Source: Carposina sasakii
Taxonomy: Eukaryota; Arthropoda; Insecta; Lepidoptera; Carposinidae
Length of the DNA stretch: 64,000 bases
Assembly (NCBI GenBank): GCA_014607495.2
Contig: CP053148.1
Coordinates: 16,244,001-16,308,000 of the forward strand
Direction: 5' to 3'
The notes beneath the pieces are model-generated. The model was not told the DNA's origin, searched no databases, and saw only the letters and a list, made by a program, of their open reading frames with translations. The position numbers and the translations under genes are program-made. Shown here piece by piece: positions 9,891 through 21,282 of this stretch (position 1 is the first letter of the stretch; each line of letters opens with the position of its first letter).

Positions 9891-9895
9891 TTTTT

Positions 9896-10190
9896 AACCC
9901 CCGACGCAAAAACGACGGGGTGTTATAAGTTTGACGTGTCTGTGTGTGTAAATGTGTATGTTTATGTCTGTGGCATCGTACTTAGCTCCTAAACGGATGA
10001 TCCGATTTTAATGCGGTTTTTTTTGTTTGAAAGGTATATCAGTCGAGAGTGTTCTCAGCTATGATTGGTGGAAATCGGTTCAGGTCTTCAAGGTCATCAG
10101 GTCGTTTGTTAGGTGTGATAGGAATGTTATACGTCAGTTTGCTTGCAAGCATATGTGGGATCTGACATTTGAAACACTAATGTCTTCTGG
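9896..10190 (+). repeat. Retroelement fragment with CCCCCGACGCAAAAACG start
   Basis: Opens with AACCCCCGACGCAAAAACGA and CGGGGTGTTATAAGTTTGAC, then a GTGT-rich stretch and CTCCTAAACGGATGATCCGA. This is a common lepidopteran dispersed repeat. A short relative on the opposite strand is at 29488-29530. The following tandem units are probably part of the same element. Confidence 0.65.
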
Positions 10191-10495
10191 AACCACTGAG
10201 CTGGTCTGCTGTTAGGGCTCGAAGATAGGAGACGTCACCCTGGACTGCCTTTTAGTAAACCCATCGAGTTTGGGCTCGTTGGATTTGTTTTTAATAGTTC
10301 TCTTTATGTTTCTAATTGACGAGGACCTGATGCTGGAAAGCTGGAACCTCTGAGCTGGTCTGATGATAGGGCTCGAAGGTAGGAGACGTAACCCTGGTCT
10401 ACCTTTTAGTAAACCCATCGAGTTTGGGCTCGTTGAATTTGTCTTGACTGGTTCTCTTCATGTTTCTAATTGACGAGGACCTGATGCTGGAAATG
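10191..10495. repeat. 154-bp tandem repeat, two units
   Basis: Units start at 10191 and 10345, both with GAGCTGGTCTG, GGGCTCGAAG, AAACCCATCGAGTTTGGGCT and TTGACGAGGACCTGATGCTG. Identity is high. No credible protein frame. Confidence 0.85.
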
Positions 10496-10770
10496 GGATG
10501 TGGCGGGTGAAACCCTGGAATGCCGGAATGAAATGGATAAACCGAATTATATTTTTGGTGAAAATCTAGAATGACCAAAGTTTAATCTTTATTGTTTCTT
10601 AATCTCTGCAATTCTCCCAGAGCCAGTTTGTCATGAGGATTGTTAAACAGCTTCCATTAGTCGAGATCGCATATAGCCACCCCATCTAAACTTTCTACGC
10701 GGCGAAAAATAAAATAAATTAAATGAAAGAATGAAAAATTAAGGAGCTCCTTCAAAAAGCATGAAATAAA
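10496..10770. other. Unassigned sequence
   Basis: No gene signal. It may be the remaining 3' part of the repeat that begins at 9896. Confidence 0.3.
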
Positions 10771-11543
10771 AAATTTAATTAACAATTTAAAAAAACCCCC
10801 GACCCAATAAAAGTACGCAATTATTATGACAAAAGGTTTAAAATGCTAAACCCTATAAAAAGCAAAAAATAACTTTTAACACTACGTAAGTACCAACGAA
10901 AGCATAGCAGACTTTGTGCCACCTTTATGTCGGGGGCATAACCGCTAATTTTGAACTGCAAATAGTTATCTTGGCCTGCTGTTGACCGTACGTATGAAAT
11001 TTTTGATTAAATTTTGCCGCGTCGGGGGACCGCTTTTTACCTTCAAAAATACTTACCTAAATCAAATGATTCCTACTTAATCACAACATTCGTATAAAAA
11101 AAAATCACCTATCTAAACAAAATTATATTTATAATTACTGATATAATGTTTTAAAGTAAGTAGGTATTCAGAATTAAAGTGAAATAAGCTATTACAATAA
11201 TATTTGTATAACAATGGGATTAAGGACTTTTTAATGTGAGCTTCTAACGTTAGGCTAATAAATTAGAGCGGTCCACTGACGCGACAAAATTTAATCAAAA
11301 ATTTCATACGTACGGTCAACAGCAGACCAAGATAACTATTTGCAGTTCAAAATTAGCGGTTATGCCTCCGACATAAAGGTGGCACAAAGTCCCGAGTAGA
11401 TAGTCTGCCATGCTTTAGTTGGTACTTACGTAGTGTTAAAAGTTATATTTTGCTTTTTATAGGGTTTACCATTTTAAACCTTTTGTCATAATAATTGCGT
11501 ACTTTTTTTGGGTCGGGGGTTTTTTAAATTTTAAATTTAATTG
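10771..11543. mobile_element. 773-bp foldback element, arms of about 265 bp
   Basis: Left arm (about 10771-11034) and right arm (about 11277-11543) are inverted copies, from CCCCCGACCCAATAAAAGTA outward to CTTTTTACC inward. Paired landmarks include ATGAAATTTTTGATTAAATT on the left and AATTTAATCAAAAATTTCAT on the right. The spacer of about 240 bp is plain AT-rich DNA. The CCCCCGACC end recalls the CCCCCGACGCAAAAACG repeat at 9896, so the arms could be two head-to-head copies of one repeat rather than a true foldback transposon. Confidence 0.8.
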
Positions 11544-12171
11544 GTAGATACATACATACTGTAATTAAAACTTCCAACAACAAGTATGGTACATAAGAGA
11601 ATGAAGTATTTAAAATATTTCGCTGTCCAATCGCTATAATGTTCCTTATTACAGTCACGATAAGGATTATCTTACGTAGTTAAAAAATACTTCAAAGTAT
11701 GTAGAAACCTGGTTTTTAGCCCTGGTACGAATTGATGGACGTACATTGAAGCCCTGGTACGCAAATTTTTTTAAGTACGACCCATGTCTAATTTACAGTT
11801 ATCAAATTCACGAATCCTAGCCAAAGCATACCTAGTAAAAACTGACCATCCAAAGTACAAACAAGTACATGATCAAGTATAATTATCTACAATAAACATA
11901 GTATTCAATATTCAACTATCAAGAAAGTCAATTTGAAAAACGATATAAAATTTATACGTTTTTCACGTATATATATACCTTGTACCTATGTACTTGTAAC
12001 TGCGCCCTTGAACTCTACGCTGTGTAAACAAAGCTGTGCTGCACGCTGCACGCTGCATTGCACTGTGATAAGCTAGAACTGGACTTCTGTAGTAAATCTA
12101 GTTTTACAACATTGGTATCTTCTTAAATTCCTATTGAATCCTCTTATACTTATATTATGTTATGTCTTCAC
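11544..12171. other. Unassigned sequence
   Basis: Nothing supported. A small CACGCTGCACGCTGCA duplication lies near 12040. Confidence 0.35.
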
Positions 12172-12350
12172 TAGCTGTTGTCCGCGGCTCTGGTCGCATG
12201 GATGTCGCCTATGCGTGAAAGGTATATGAAAAATAGATAGTAACCGATTCACAGACCTACTGAATATACATATAAAATTTCATAAAAATCGGTCAAGACC
12301 TTTCGGAGGAATATGGTGACCATGGAGGAGTAACTACTTTTGTTGGGATT
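12172..12350 (+). repeat. Retroelement 3' region fragment
   Basis: ACTAGCTGTTGTCCGCGGCT and AAATCGGTCAAGACCTTTCG resemble the non-coding ends of lepidopteran retroelements. No protein domain remains. Confidence 0.5.
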
Positions 12351-13283
12351 AAGACTGTCAATAATTAAAGAGGGTTAAAATTATCCCTATGCATTATTTT
12401 TATTTATAGAAATATGTCTAATTTTATTTCAGTAGATATCGTAGACAAATTTTCCTTTACGTACCGGTCACCAACGTCCGAATAGACTCGGCGAATGCCA
12501 GAACTAAAATGTTGTGCGAACCAAATAACAAGGTAATAGACGAAGGTGGCGCCCGTAACAAGACTCAGATGAGTCACGTGGCAAGTACAGTGCTCCTTCG
12601 CGTAAAGACAAGCAATAATAACATTTGTAATATCAACGCGATTTTGGTCAACGTAGAAAAAATTGATTCAGTCAAATTTTTAGTTTAACTCGTGCTTTTA
12701 ATAAGCCACACCTCAGTTTTACTTTGTTAAGTTAATTTGTGATACATTTTGCGGAAGTACCACGAGTAAAGAAAAAGAAGTAAAGACATCAAATAGTAAA
12801 GTACATAGTACTTACAAAGTAATTTGTTAAATATGCTAACGTAGCTCTGTCAGCAGGTACTTAATATCTTTTAAGTTGTAAAGAATCTGCTGTAAATATA
12901 CAGCTGTATATTTGTATTAATATCGTAGATAGGTATACAGGAAAAATATAATATTTTTAGGCATTTTAATTTATGTCTGTGATGTCACACAGTAATTATA
13001 ACCTTATATGCCGAAGTTAGGACATCATCCTGTTCTCGGTAATGGACTCAAAGTTATTTAAAAAAATAAATCGGATACCGAGAGAGTGATGCGTGTTCCC
13101 AATTATAAAAGCCAGTTAAAAAGTTTTCAGTGGTACACGTTACGTAGGTAACGTGTGATTGACAATTTTGTATTTAAATGAATATTTTATTCTTTGCGCA
13201 CATTTTTCCAACCTCTCATCTGGAGTTGTGTACCATGTGCACGAAGCTTTTTTGAGAATTGCATTTTTGATTTTTAATAGATA
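12351..13283. other. Unassigned sequence
   Basis: No exon that I can support. A palindromic word ACGTTACGTAGGTAACGT lies near 13137. The stretch 12460-12610 is somewhat GC-richer but is closed in all frames. Confidence 0.4.
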
Positions 13284-13678
13284 TACAGGGTGTAAAAAGA
13301 CAACAATGTTTTTTTAATACCTCGTATTCTTTGTAAGGTTACGATCATTTTCTTCTATGGAACCAACATTGGGAAACGACAAAAAAAATATGATAAAATA
13401 CTGTCATTTTATTGCAAGCAATGTATTCGTTTGATGCGCAAAGTTCAAATGCACCTACAAAACTAACATTATAACATTTTGACATGGTATCTTTAAAAAA
13501 ATGTTTGTTAACCGATTTCAGATGGATTTATGTAAAAAAATGATAATATTGATGTAACTTTGGACCTCAATATCTTGGAAACCCGTGGTTTCCCAATGGT
13601 GCTTCCATAGAAAAAAATGCTAATGTTGCAAAGAATACGAGGTATTAAAAGAACAAAGTTGTCTTTTTACACCCAGTA
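13284..13678. mobile_element. Palindromic MITE, TACAGGGTGTAAAAAGACAA ends
   Basis: Inverted ends of about 50 bp (TACAGGGTGTAAAAAGACAA on the left, TTGTCTTTTTACACCCAGTA on the right). Pairing continues inward with CTATGGAACCAACATTGGGA against TCCCAATGGTGCTTCCATAG. The outer bases match the family at 1652, 15355 and 16106, while the interior differs, so they may share a transposase. Confidence 0.85.
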
Positions 13679-14399
13679 TGTACTTACTCAAATAATATCA
13701 TAGAGATTTATTCTTTGCCAGCTTTGAGATTTATTATTAAAAAAATAGTCTACAAATAGTCAATAGCAAATTTTCAGCTTTAAATACATGTATGTTCCTT
13801 GTACCTTCTTCCACAGATGTAAAAACCCACCACGGTTCGACCAATTTATGTAGTAATAAGTGCCTAGTATAACTATTAGTAAAATCTGTCTATGGAAGTA
13901 ACCTTACGGCGTGCCCTGGAGGATATGTCTAGCAATGGACTGCAATATAGACGTAAGAAATTGTTTAGAAATAGCAATTTAAGTATTTTTCTTAAGTTTT
14001 ACCTGTACAATATTATTTTGTATTTAATTAAATATAGTTCTTATATTATAGTTAATACATATTCCGGATATCTCAATAAAGAAAGATGACCGAAATGGAA
14101 ACCACCCATCTATCCTTTAAAGTTTACATATTGGCGAACTAGATAGATAAAAAAATTGAATATCGTTTTTCACGGTCTGAAACTGAATCAAATCCGTGGA
14201 TTGGCAATGCAAGTGTTAAAACTTCACAAAGGCTTAACTGTATTGTAAAAAAATTAAGATTATTATCGAATTCAAAGCGATACAAAGAAAATTTCGGTTT
14301 ATATTTCAAACTAGAATGAAATATATAGGTACTATGTAGGTAAATCAAATAATAGCCGGAAAAAGTTTTAGAAGATTAACATACATAACGCACACGACT
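13679..14399. other. Unassigned sequence with a retroelement-tail scrap
   Basis: At 13897-13950 there is a worn copy of the CCAGCAGTGGACTGC tail (GCGTGCCCTGGAGGATATGT). The rest is AT-rich and shows no exon. Confidence 0.4.
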
Positions 14400-15294
14400 A
14401 GGGTTGCCAACCGTCCCGCGTAGCGCGGGACGTCCCGTTTTCAGGGTCTAAATAACGCGTCCCGTTTTGAGTGTCTGCGGGACGCCAAATATCCCGTTTT
14501 CAGGTGAATCCTTCCCAGTTGATAAAAAAAACTATCTTTAAAATGATTATGGCGCAGAGCATGTGATAATAAATCTTGAATTTTAATTTTCACAAGAGAG
14601 TTCTTAAATATTCAATAATGTAAGTATTAGTTTCATCTACTTGACATTGACGAATCTTCGAATCATTACGAGTAATGAAACATCCGAATTTATAAGTAGT
14701 ATTTTAAGTGACATAGATATTTTTCAAATCGAATTTTTTTCATTAGGTTTGTATGTGTATCAATCCTTTAATCATTTTATTATGGCTTTTTCAGGTGCCA
14801 ATTTAACATAGGTTGATAGAAGCATTATTGTAGAGATTAGTGGATCATTTAATAATACATCCACATATTTCAGCCAATTACTTTTCTGATTCAATATATT
14901 ATGTGGAAATTTTGTAAAAATTATCTAAGCATTTAAAATAAGTAAAATTTCCGCGCTCTCTTCACTCGCGCTTTAACACTTGCAAGCTGAATAACGATGA
15001 TCATTTATTTGTTTAAAAATTTTAGTTGTCTCTGATATAAAATGCAAAAATTTCGCGCTCGCTTCGCTCGCGTTGTACTATACCTATTGTGGGGTGAGTT
15101 AAAAAACCAGGGTGCGCCACTGCTTGTTATAATGAAATTAGACCTCTATTTGCTATGGATTATCACGAAATAATTATTTCTTTATGAAAAATGTACTAAA
15201 ATTGACCATTTGTAGGTGTCTCGTTTTTCTTGCTCTGGTCCCGCAAATTTAACCCTGCTGTCACGCAAATCTGTGTATAAGAGTTGGCAACTCT
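14400..15294. mobile_element. Possible 895-bp DNA element with AGGGTTGCCAAC ends
   Basis: Left end AGGGTTGCCAAC (14400) and right end GTTGGCAACTCT (15283-15294) are inverted repeats with one difference. Just inside the left end, GTCCCGTTTT words repeat and CGTCCCGCGTAGCGCGGGAC forms a tight stem. Two TTCGCTCGCG-type palindromes sit near 14955 and 15065. No clear target duplication and no transposase, so the boundaries are tentative. Confidence 0.45.
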
Positions 15295-15354
15295 ACACAT
15301 GACTGACTGTGTTAACAAAATCGTGTAACCGGAACTGCTACTCTGGCGACGCTT

Positions 15355-15548
15355 TACAGGGTGTATCAAAACACTACAAGGAACCTATCCACAAAATTTC
15401 AGACCCGAAATCACACATTTCAGGAATGTTCATTCAATCTTGAAAAATAAAAATGTGATTTCGAGTCTCAAATTTTGAAAATAGGTTTTCTATAGTGGGC
15501 TATTTACATAGCTTTTCGCTTAACATACCCTCTCTGTTACACCCTGTA
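15355..15548. mobile_element. TACAGGGTGT-ended MITE, copy 2
   Basis: Left TACAGGGTGTATCAAAACAC, right CTGTTACACCCTGTA, interior ACCTATCCACAAAATTTCAG and ATAGCTTTTCGCTTAACATA. Compared with the copy at 16106 it lacks the left part of the inverted arm. Confidence 0.7.
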
Positions 15549-15800
15549 TAACTTATCACCTGAGAGAATGTTCGAGTTCCTAAGTCAACTCCCACGACAT
15601 GCACGGACGGAGATGTAATTTACGTAATTCTCTAAAAATGAAGAGTTCCAGTCAAAAAAGTGTTTTATTACAAAATATTAAAAGTCCTGTCTACGGCGTA
15701 GTAATGACGTTCCTTTCAGACGCGTAGCAAATCCTTAGGCGTAGCCGTGCTACGTATGAACGTTTATTTATAACTTATTTTGGTTATGTATCCGCAATGT
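15549..15800. other. Unassigned sequence
   Basis: Slightly GC-richer between 15660 and 15760 but closed in all frames. Confidence 0.3.
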
Positions 15801-16105
15801 TTGTTAAATGGGCTTATTGGTTATTGTGTGTACATTGCCGTATTTTGAACCACTTGTGACTCTCCCTTGGATCAACTATCAGTTATTTGAAATTTTTAGC
15901 CCAACTTTCATCCATTGGTTAAATTAATGTTTTCAAGTCATTATTTAAGGCCTACTTAAACGAATCATACAATTTTTTTTTTTGAAAACAGAAAATGGAA
16001 AATTTTGGAATTACCCTGCGAAAATTTTCAGTGTTTTTCACCTCAAAATCATGGTCTGAATTCGGCATATCAATATTTGCCTGGCTGTCACTATCACCCT
16101 GTTTA
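15801..16105 (+). repeat. Family F dispersed repeat, copy 1
   Basis: Phrases GGGCTTATTGGTTATTGTG, GATCAACTATCAGTTATTTG and AATATTTGCCTGGCTGTCAC. It ends in CACCCTGTTTA directly against the MITE at 16106. Other copies: 21836-22015, 27085-27335, 46225-46497 and a scrap at 54355-54410 (-). The copy at 21836 ends CTACACCCTGTA, so family F may itself have TACAGGGTG-type ends. Confidence 0.65.
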
Positions 16106-16369
16106 TACAGGGTGTAACAAAAAGGGTATGTTAAGCGAAAAGCTATGTAAATAGCACACTGTAGAGAACCTATCCACAAAATTTGTGACCCGAAATCACA
16201 TGTTTATTTTTCCCGATGGTATGGAGAATTTTAAAATATTTCAGAAATTTTCATACAATCTTGAAAAATAAAAATGTGATTACGAGTCTCAAATTTTGGA
16301 AATAGGTTCGCTATAGTGGGCTATTTACATAGCTTTTCGCTTAACATAACCTTTCTGTTACATCCTGTA
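16106..16369. mobile_element. TACAGGGTGTAAC-ended MITE, copy 3, full inverted arms
   Basis: Left TACAGGGTGTAACAAAAAGG continuing through TTAAGCGAAAAGCTATGTAA; right TTACATAGCTTTTCGCTTAA through CTGTTACATCCTGTA. Inverted ends are about 50 bp. This is the best-preserved copy of the family. Confidence 0.8.
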
Positions 16370-16878
16370 TATATTTTTTTACATCCACCCACTTTACTAC
16401 GTCCATTAAGGTTGGAAGCCCTTCAAATTATGATGGGATTACCTACTTTGCGTTTCATGCGTGTTGATTATAAGACTTTCTTAATTTTCTTGTGAAAAAA
16501 ATATTGTGTCATTTTTCATTTGGTATAGTCTTCTATTACTTTCCACGAGTAAAATAAATACTATAAATATACCTATGTATTAATTACATATTTTAGAGCA
16601 TATATTATTATTAATTTTATATTCATAACTAAATATAGAACTCACTTAAAATGAGATAAATTAAGTGCCTTAGTTTTAGTAAAACCGTGATAATCAAAAT
16701 TTTATAACAGTTTTGAAATTTATTATTTAACAAGATTATTTCCAATAATGAGTAAAAAATAGTAATTAGGAAAAAAACGCGCAGCGAAATATAGGTAGGC
16801 ATAGTGAAAAGGTTTCTAGTTTAGTTAAAATAATTAAACATGAATAGGTGAATATAAATAATTATTAAAAATACTGAC
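16370..16878. other. AT-rich, intron-like
   Basis: Very AT-rich with no repeat end recognised. It would be the intron downstream of the minus-strand microexon at 16879-16917. Confidence 0.35.
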
Positions 16879-16917
16879 CGTATCTTTTGTTGAAACTTGC
16901 CCCGTGGCTCAGGAAAT
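16879..16917 (-). CDS. Candidate 39-nt microexon
   Basis: On the minus strand a strong T-rich acceptor (AATCATTATTTTCAG) precedes 39 nt that end at a donor reading ACG|GTCAGTA. The segment is GC-richer than both flanks. Two frames are open: one reads FPEPRGKFQQKI and the other FLSHGASFNKRY. The length is a multiple of three, so inclusion or skipping would keep the frame. No partner exon is certain; the GC-rich exon at 7726-7876 is on the same strand. The protein is not recognised. Confidence 0.45.
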
Positions 16918-17508
16918 CTGAAAATAATGATTTAAATAAAAAAAATTAAAATGCTGTAAATTAAAATGGATGAAGTTAATAATTTTAAATTGATACATAA
17001 TATTATGAACACAAAGATGAATTTGCATATTTTATGAATCTTTACATTATATTATGAAAATATCATATTTTAGTATACCTATCGTAAACAAATTAAAACA
17101 CAAAAAATATACAGATTTTGTAACATCGACAAAATTTTTTGGAAATATTGTACCGTCAGGTATTATTATCAAACTCAATATCTAGCGCACATAAACGAAA
17201 ACATTAACTTTTATTTCTACCATGTAGTGACGTGATTTCATCTAAGTATTTCTACTAAAATTTGCCTGCTGCTACGTAGACTCGAGCGACGCTGGTACGC
17301 TTGGTTGTGATTCAATTTATGCCTAAATCTAAATTAAAGTTATATACAAAATGCACATGATTAAAAATTACGGATTATTTTGAGCAATTTACAAACGTAC
17401 AGCATGGTGGTAGAAGTTAATAAAAAATATTATTCAAACAGAGCCATCTCTCACATGTTTCTGAAACTCCGATACCGGCACTAGCGCTAAAGTTTCATTT
17501 TCATCGAG
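16918..17508. other. AT-rich, intron-like
   Basis: AT-rich DNA with no supported gene. It would be intron upstream of the minus-strand microexon. Confidence 0.35.
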
Positions 17509-17545
17509 TATAAAAGTAAACAAGAACGCTCACACGACATTCAAG
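17509..17545 (+). promoter_or_regulatory. Possible TATA core promoter
   Basis: TATAAAAG at 17509-17516 is followed about 29 bases later by an initiator-like ACATTCAAG (17538). Downstream are a 28-codon frame (17576-17662) starting in GGAGATGGCGCTAG and, at 18092, a good donor (ACAAT|GTAAGT). Spacing is right for a TATA promoter, but such motifs arise by chance in AT-rich DNA. Confidence 0.25.
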
Positions 17546-17575
17546 TTAGCTTAGTAGTTACTTTGGCTACCGGAG

Positions 17576-17662
17576 ATGGCGCTAGTAGCAACCAGTCTAA
17601 AATTAGTGCGGAGAAGTATTTTGCCTTATGGACTCACCGTTACGACTCATTATAAGCAATAA
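17576..17662 (+). CDS. Small open reading frame downstream of the TATA motif
   Basis: ATG at 17576 opens 28 codons (MALVATSLKLVRRSILPYGL onward) to TAA at 17662, with AATAAA overlapping the stop. It is the first ATG after the possible start site. I do not recognise the peptide and it may be a chance frame within a 5' leader. Confidence 0.15.
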   Translation: MALVATSLKLVRRSILPYGLTVTTHYKQ

Positions 17663-18489
17663 ACAAGTTACAAAAACCAACTTATGAATAAAAGTACACC
17701 ACAAAGAGAAACGAAATGACAATTCTTTAGAAGAAACCAAACACAAAATATAAAATAAATATTATTGTTATACCAGTGGCCGGTCACATGTGCGCACTGT
17801 TACCAAAAGTTCTGTGTTAGGATTGGTCGGTTGAAGGCCGTCGGTGTAGCAGTCTGCCCTATGATTGGCGGAGAGCGTTGTGGTCGGTAAAATAGCACAG
17901 TGGCTCGCACGTGACGAGCACGCTGCTTGGTCAACATAATATTCTGTAGATGGCGCCAGGGGACTTGTTTACAACGCCGCATTACGGGACATAAGTACTG
18001 TGACATAATTGTACATAATAGGCAAGCGAACGGGCGACATAACAAACCTTCGTAACCTACTGAGAGACATTTTCTAATACGCGATTTACAATGTAAGTAA
18101 AATTTCGTACGCACGAAGTGACCTTCATTTTATCTAGGTATAGGCATCTACCTACTTTAACCACTGCTATTTTAAATGTGCAAATCTTAATAATTATAGC
18201 TATTTTATCTTACCATATTTTTTAATATTATGTACGTTCGTCAATAACTTATTCAGCAAATTAAAGGGTATATTAATATATCGAAAAATATACGTAAGTA
18301 CGTAGGTACATTTGATTTTAAGTCTCAAATGATACTTACTTTCATAGCATTTTGCGTAACCAAAGCTGTTTATTTCAAAACTCCTTCGTTTCTAAAATGT
18401 ATTGTATGGATAGTATCCATGTATATTTTGGAACATTATTACCTCGTTGGTTATTGGATAAGTACTCCAAAATGCCTCTCTTTGAACAG

Positions 18490-18533
18490 AGGATCTAGTA
18501 TTGGTAGTTTAAGCAATAGAACTACGGCTAATT
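18490..18533 (+). CDS. Candidate 44-nt microexon
   Basis: A pyrimidine-rich acceptor (CCTCTCTTTGAACAG) precedes 44 nt ending at AATT|GTAAGT. Only one frame is open and it reads GSSIGSLSNRTTAN, a Ser/Thr-rich linker-like peptide. Entry completes a codon with one base; exit leaves one base (T). The next exon must therefore begin with two bases of a codon, which fits the candidates at 21283 and 48144. Protein unknown. Confidence 0.4.
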
Positions 18534-19734
18534 GTAAGTAAAGTTGTAGCTAAATATAGTACTAAATACATAATAATTTGCACCTGCCTACCTAGATTTG
18601 TTCATCGAAACTTCGTACATTTACGTCACAAATAGCGTAAAAACCGGTATTAGTACCCATCATGCATTCCATGACACAGGTATTTGACACATTTTTGTGA
18701 ACCTTTCCATTTAATATTCTTTAATATTCATTTCTAATATCTGCTAAACTTTGAACGGGTAACGTATTTTGACGACTATGGTGCGCTACAGCTGTTCAGT
18801 GAATCAATATATAATTTATGTGACTGCTTAAAAAAATGTTAGTTACGAAATCGTCTAAGGGAACATTTCTACGAAATGTACTTGTACTCAACTTAGTCGC
18901 GTGTCGAAAGCGTATCGTAAATAACTCCCCCAGGAACTTCCAGAAATCGATTTGAACTTATACGAGTACGTCAAAGGCGGGTTGCGTTATCCGGTATATT
19001 ACAATAATCATTTATGCAGCCTTGAAATTTCTCGCAAGATACAAATAGCCTCTGCTCGGTGCAAATTGGCCTGTAAGCTCATATTTTAGTGACAAAGAGT
19101 CTTTGTCACAGACACTATTAGATAGTTCCATTTGCATGGAAAATACGGCGGAATCGTATTATACTTTATTGTATCTTCTCAATGTAGGTAAAATGCATAA
19201 TGTTCTGTCTATCCGCATTAAGATCTTCAGATATAGAAGGGATACCCTTCTTTATCTGAAGATAAAAACATTATTGTCCAAAATGCCAGACAAGAATTTC
19301 CTGCTACTACTTCCTACAAATATTACTTATAAGTAGGTACCACTAATTTGCATCAGCTGTTCAGCGTTTGTTATCAGGCGACCCCTCTTCGGAAGCGACC
19401 TCGAGACCTGGATACAGACACAATTGAATTCCTCTCCTGCCTGCGAGTTTTACTATCTGTTCTGTTACCACCCTGTATAATAAATAGATTTTCAAGCTAA
19501 GCTCGCAATGAAAATGTATAAAACAAAAAATATGTTCGTAGTTTAAATTAATTTGATAAGTATAAGGGAAGAAAGAAAATATGGGATAACATGGGAAGGG
19601 TTAAAAAATAAATCAACAAAATCTTAGCAGTTATGGTCTGAAAAAACTGGAACTAATTAAGTATCTACTTACCTAATACAATGATAGAAGTCTAAAAAAT
19701 ATATGGCTATTAAAGTTGAAACAATGACAATCAA
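18534..19734. other. Unassigned, intron-like
   Basis: AT-rich sequence. I find no repeat end or exon with both splice signals. Confidence 0.35.
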
Positions 19735-20157
19735 GGTCGATTCCGGCAGTCACAATTTAAACCTAAACGTAATTAAACCTAAAAATTTAGGTTTAAGCAT
19801 GTCAAAAGCTATTCTGGCAGTCACTTTTCAGGTGGCGATTAAATTAAATTTAAGTCACGTTAATTTGACATTTCAACTTATTTTTTCAATTCACTTTGGG
19901 ATTATGCGTAAAAAGAATAGCTTTAGCGACAATTTTATTATTTTAAGCAGAAATAATAGGTTTTATCGTGATTTAAATGATATCGTGATGTTTCTTTTTT
20001 AAAGTGGATTATCTTAGGCGTGGTTTATCTCCAATTTGATCAAAATACATGAATTTACGCGTACAATGAATTTAAATTTACTAAATTTAAACTCAGCTTA
20101 AATTTAGATATTTTTACGCTAAGTTTAGGTTTAAGTGTGTGACTGCCGGAATCGACC
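19735..20157. mobile_element. 423-bp MITE with GGTCGATTCCGGCAGTCAC ends
   Basis: Left GGTCGATTCCGGCAGTCACA and right GTGTGACTGCCGGAATCGACC are inverted; pairing continues into TTTAAACCTAAAC. A second GGCAGTCAC word lies inside at about 19816. The 99-codon plus frame across it looks random. No target duplication is evident. Confidence 0.8.
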
Positions 20158-20659
20158 ACATTACCTACATTTACTATTTTTAAAATCTTACTCAGATACT
20201 TCTATCAGTAGACGCCTATGAGACGAGTTTACGAGTACCTTTAAAGTTAACTTCTGTTACTTTGAGGAAACACAGATGATTCCAAAAAATCCGGATTATT
20301 TTCACGACGCCTCGGTAAAAAGGCCTACCCTGGTGGAATAAGTGTGAAGGTCGGGAACGTCGGGATCAATGGCGGAGAGGGTGGGGGATGCGGCAAAGGG
20401 GAGGGGCGTTGACAAAGTCGAAATTTTTTAACATACTTCCTTGAAGCAGGCTTTCGAGACTGCTCAATTTTGTATTTTACAGGCGCTGTTATGTTTATCA
20501 ACCTTTATTATACTTAGGGTAAAATCGGGTGGAAAAATCATTTAATTTTGACGCCGGCTGATGCCCTGTTCTGACATGGGGCTTTATAAGCTGCTTCTCT
20601 TTCCGAGCATATCATAAGAGTCGTCTCAATAGTTGACTAACAACAACTGATTAACTAGT
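20158..20659. other. Unassigned sequence with a GC-rich patch
   Basis: A patch around 20310-20420 (GGCGGAGAGGGTGGGGGATG) is G-rich but closed by stops. No gene supported. Confidence 0.35.
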
Positions 20660-20790
20660 TGATTAACTAACAACTGTCATTGATCATTTACATCTGTTCC
20701 CGCTATGCCAGACGTGGTTAATCTGCTTCATAATCTGGATCTGGCTTCCCCGTTTCGGGAAACCACCTTGGTTTATTGTTTTAGTGGGTA
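20660..20790 (+). repeat. Family E fragment and poly(A) run
   Basis: CCCGCTATGCCAGACGTGGT and ATCTGGCTTCCCCGTTTCGG match family E. A run of about 19 A follows at 20838-20857. Confidence 0.55.
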
Positions 20791-20859
20791 AAAGGAATGT
20801 GCTTTAGCAGGGGGACTATTCTAGAAAATTTTTTTCTTGAAAAAAAAAAAAAAAAAACG

Positions 20860-21282
20860 CAACCACTAACGAAACGCGATGCGAAGCAAATATACTTACC
20901 GGTTGAGTAATAAGGTATATTTTAGCATGCATCGGTCGCGAGTGTGACAGAATAAAAACAAATATCTGTGTAATTCTGAAATGTGTCTAATAACATCACC
21001 ATAAATTAATTATTGCTTTGGTCTGAGCGTCTACAACGGTTCCGTTTCGGCTTGGTTCCAACTCGAGTCTTTTCAAGAATCGGCCTCCAGGTCTAACGTC
21101 TAATTCTCAACTTCGACTGAAGACTGTATGTGGCTGATTTTATGGCAGGATATTTTTATCATGTCTTTCTGTCGAAGCTTTGTCATAAGTAGACTTAGAT
21201 GATATTGACGAGTTATGCCGTTGTCTCTGGTAGGTCATGTTAGGCCGACAAGTCACTAACTAATACAGGCCAGTAAATTGAC
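20860..21282. other. Unassigned sequence
   Basis: No repeat recognised. It ends in a weak acceptor-like GACAG at 21282. Confidence 0.3.

Noticed and set aside
17800..18114. 104-codon minus frame
   Set aside because: No motif, irregular composition and no conserved-looking splice sites.
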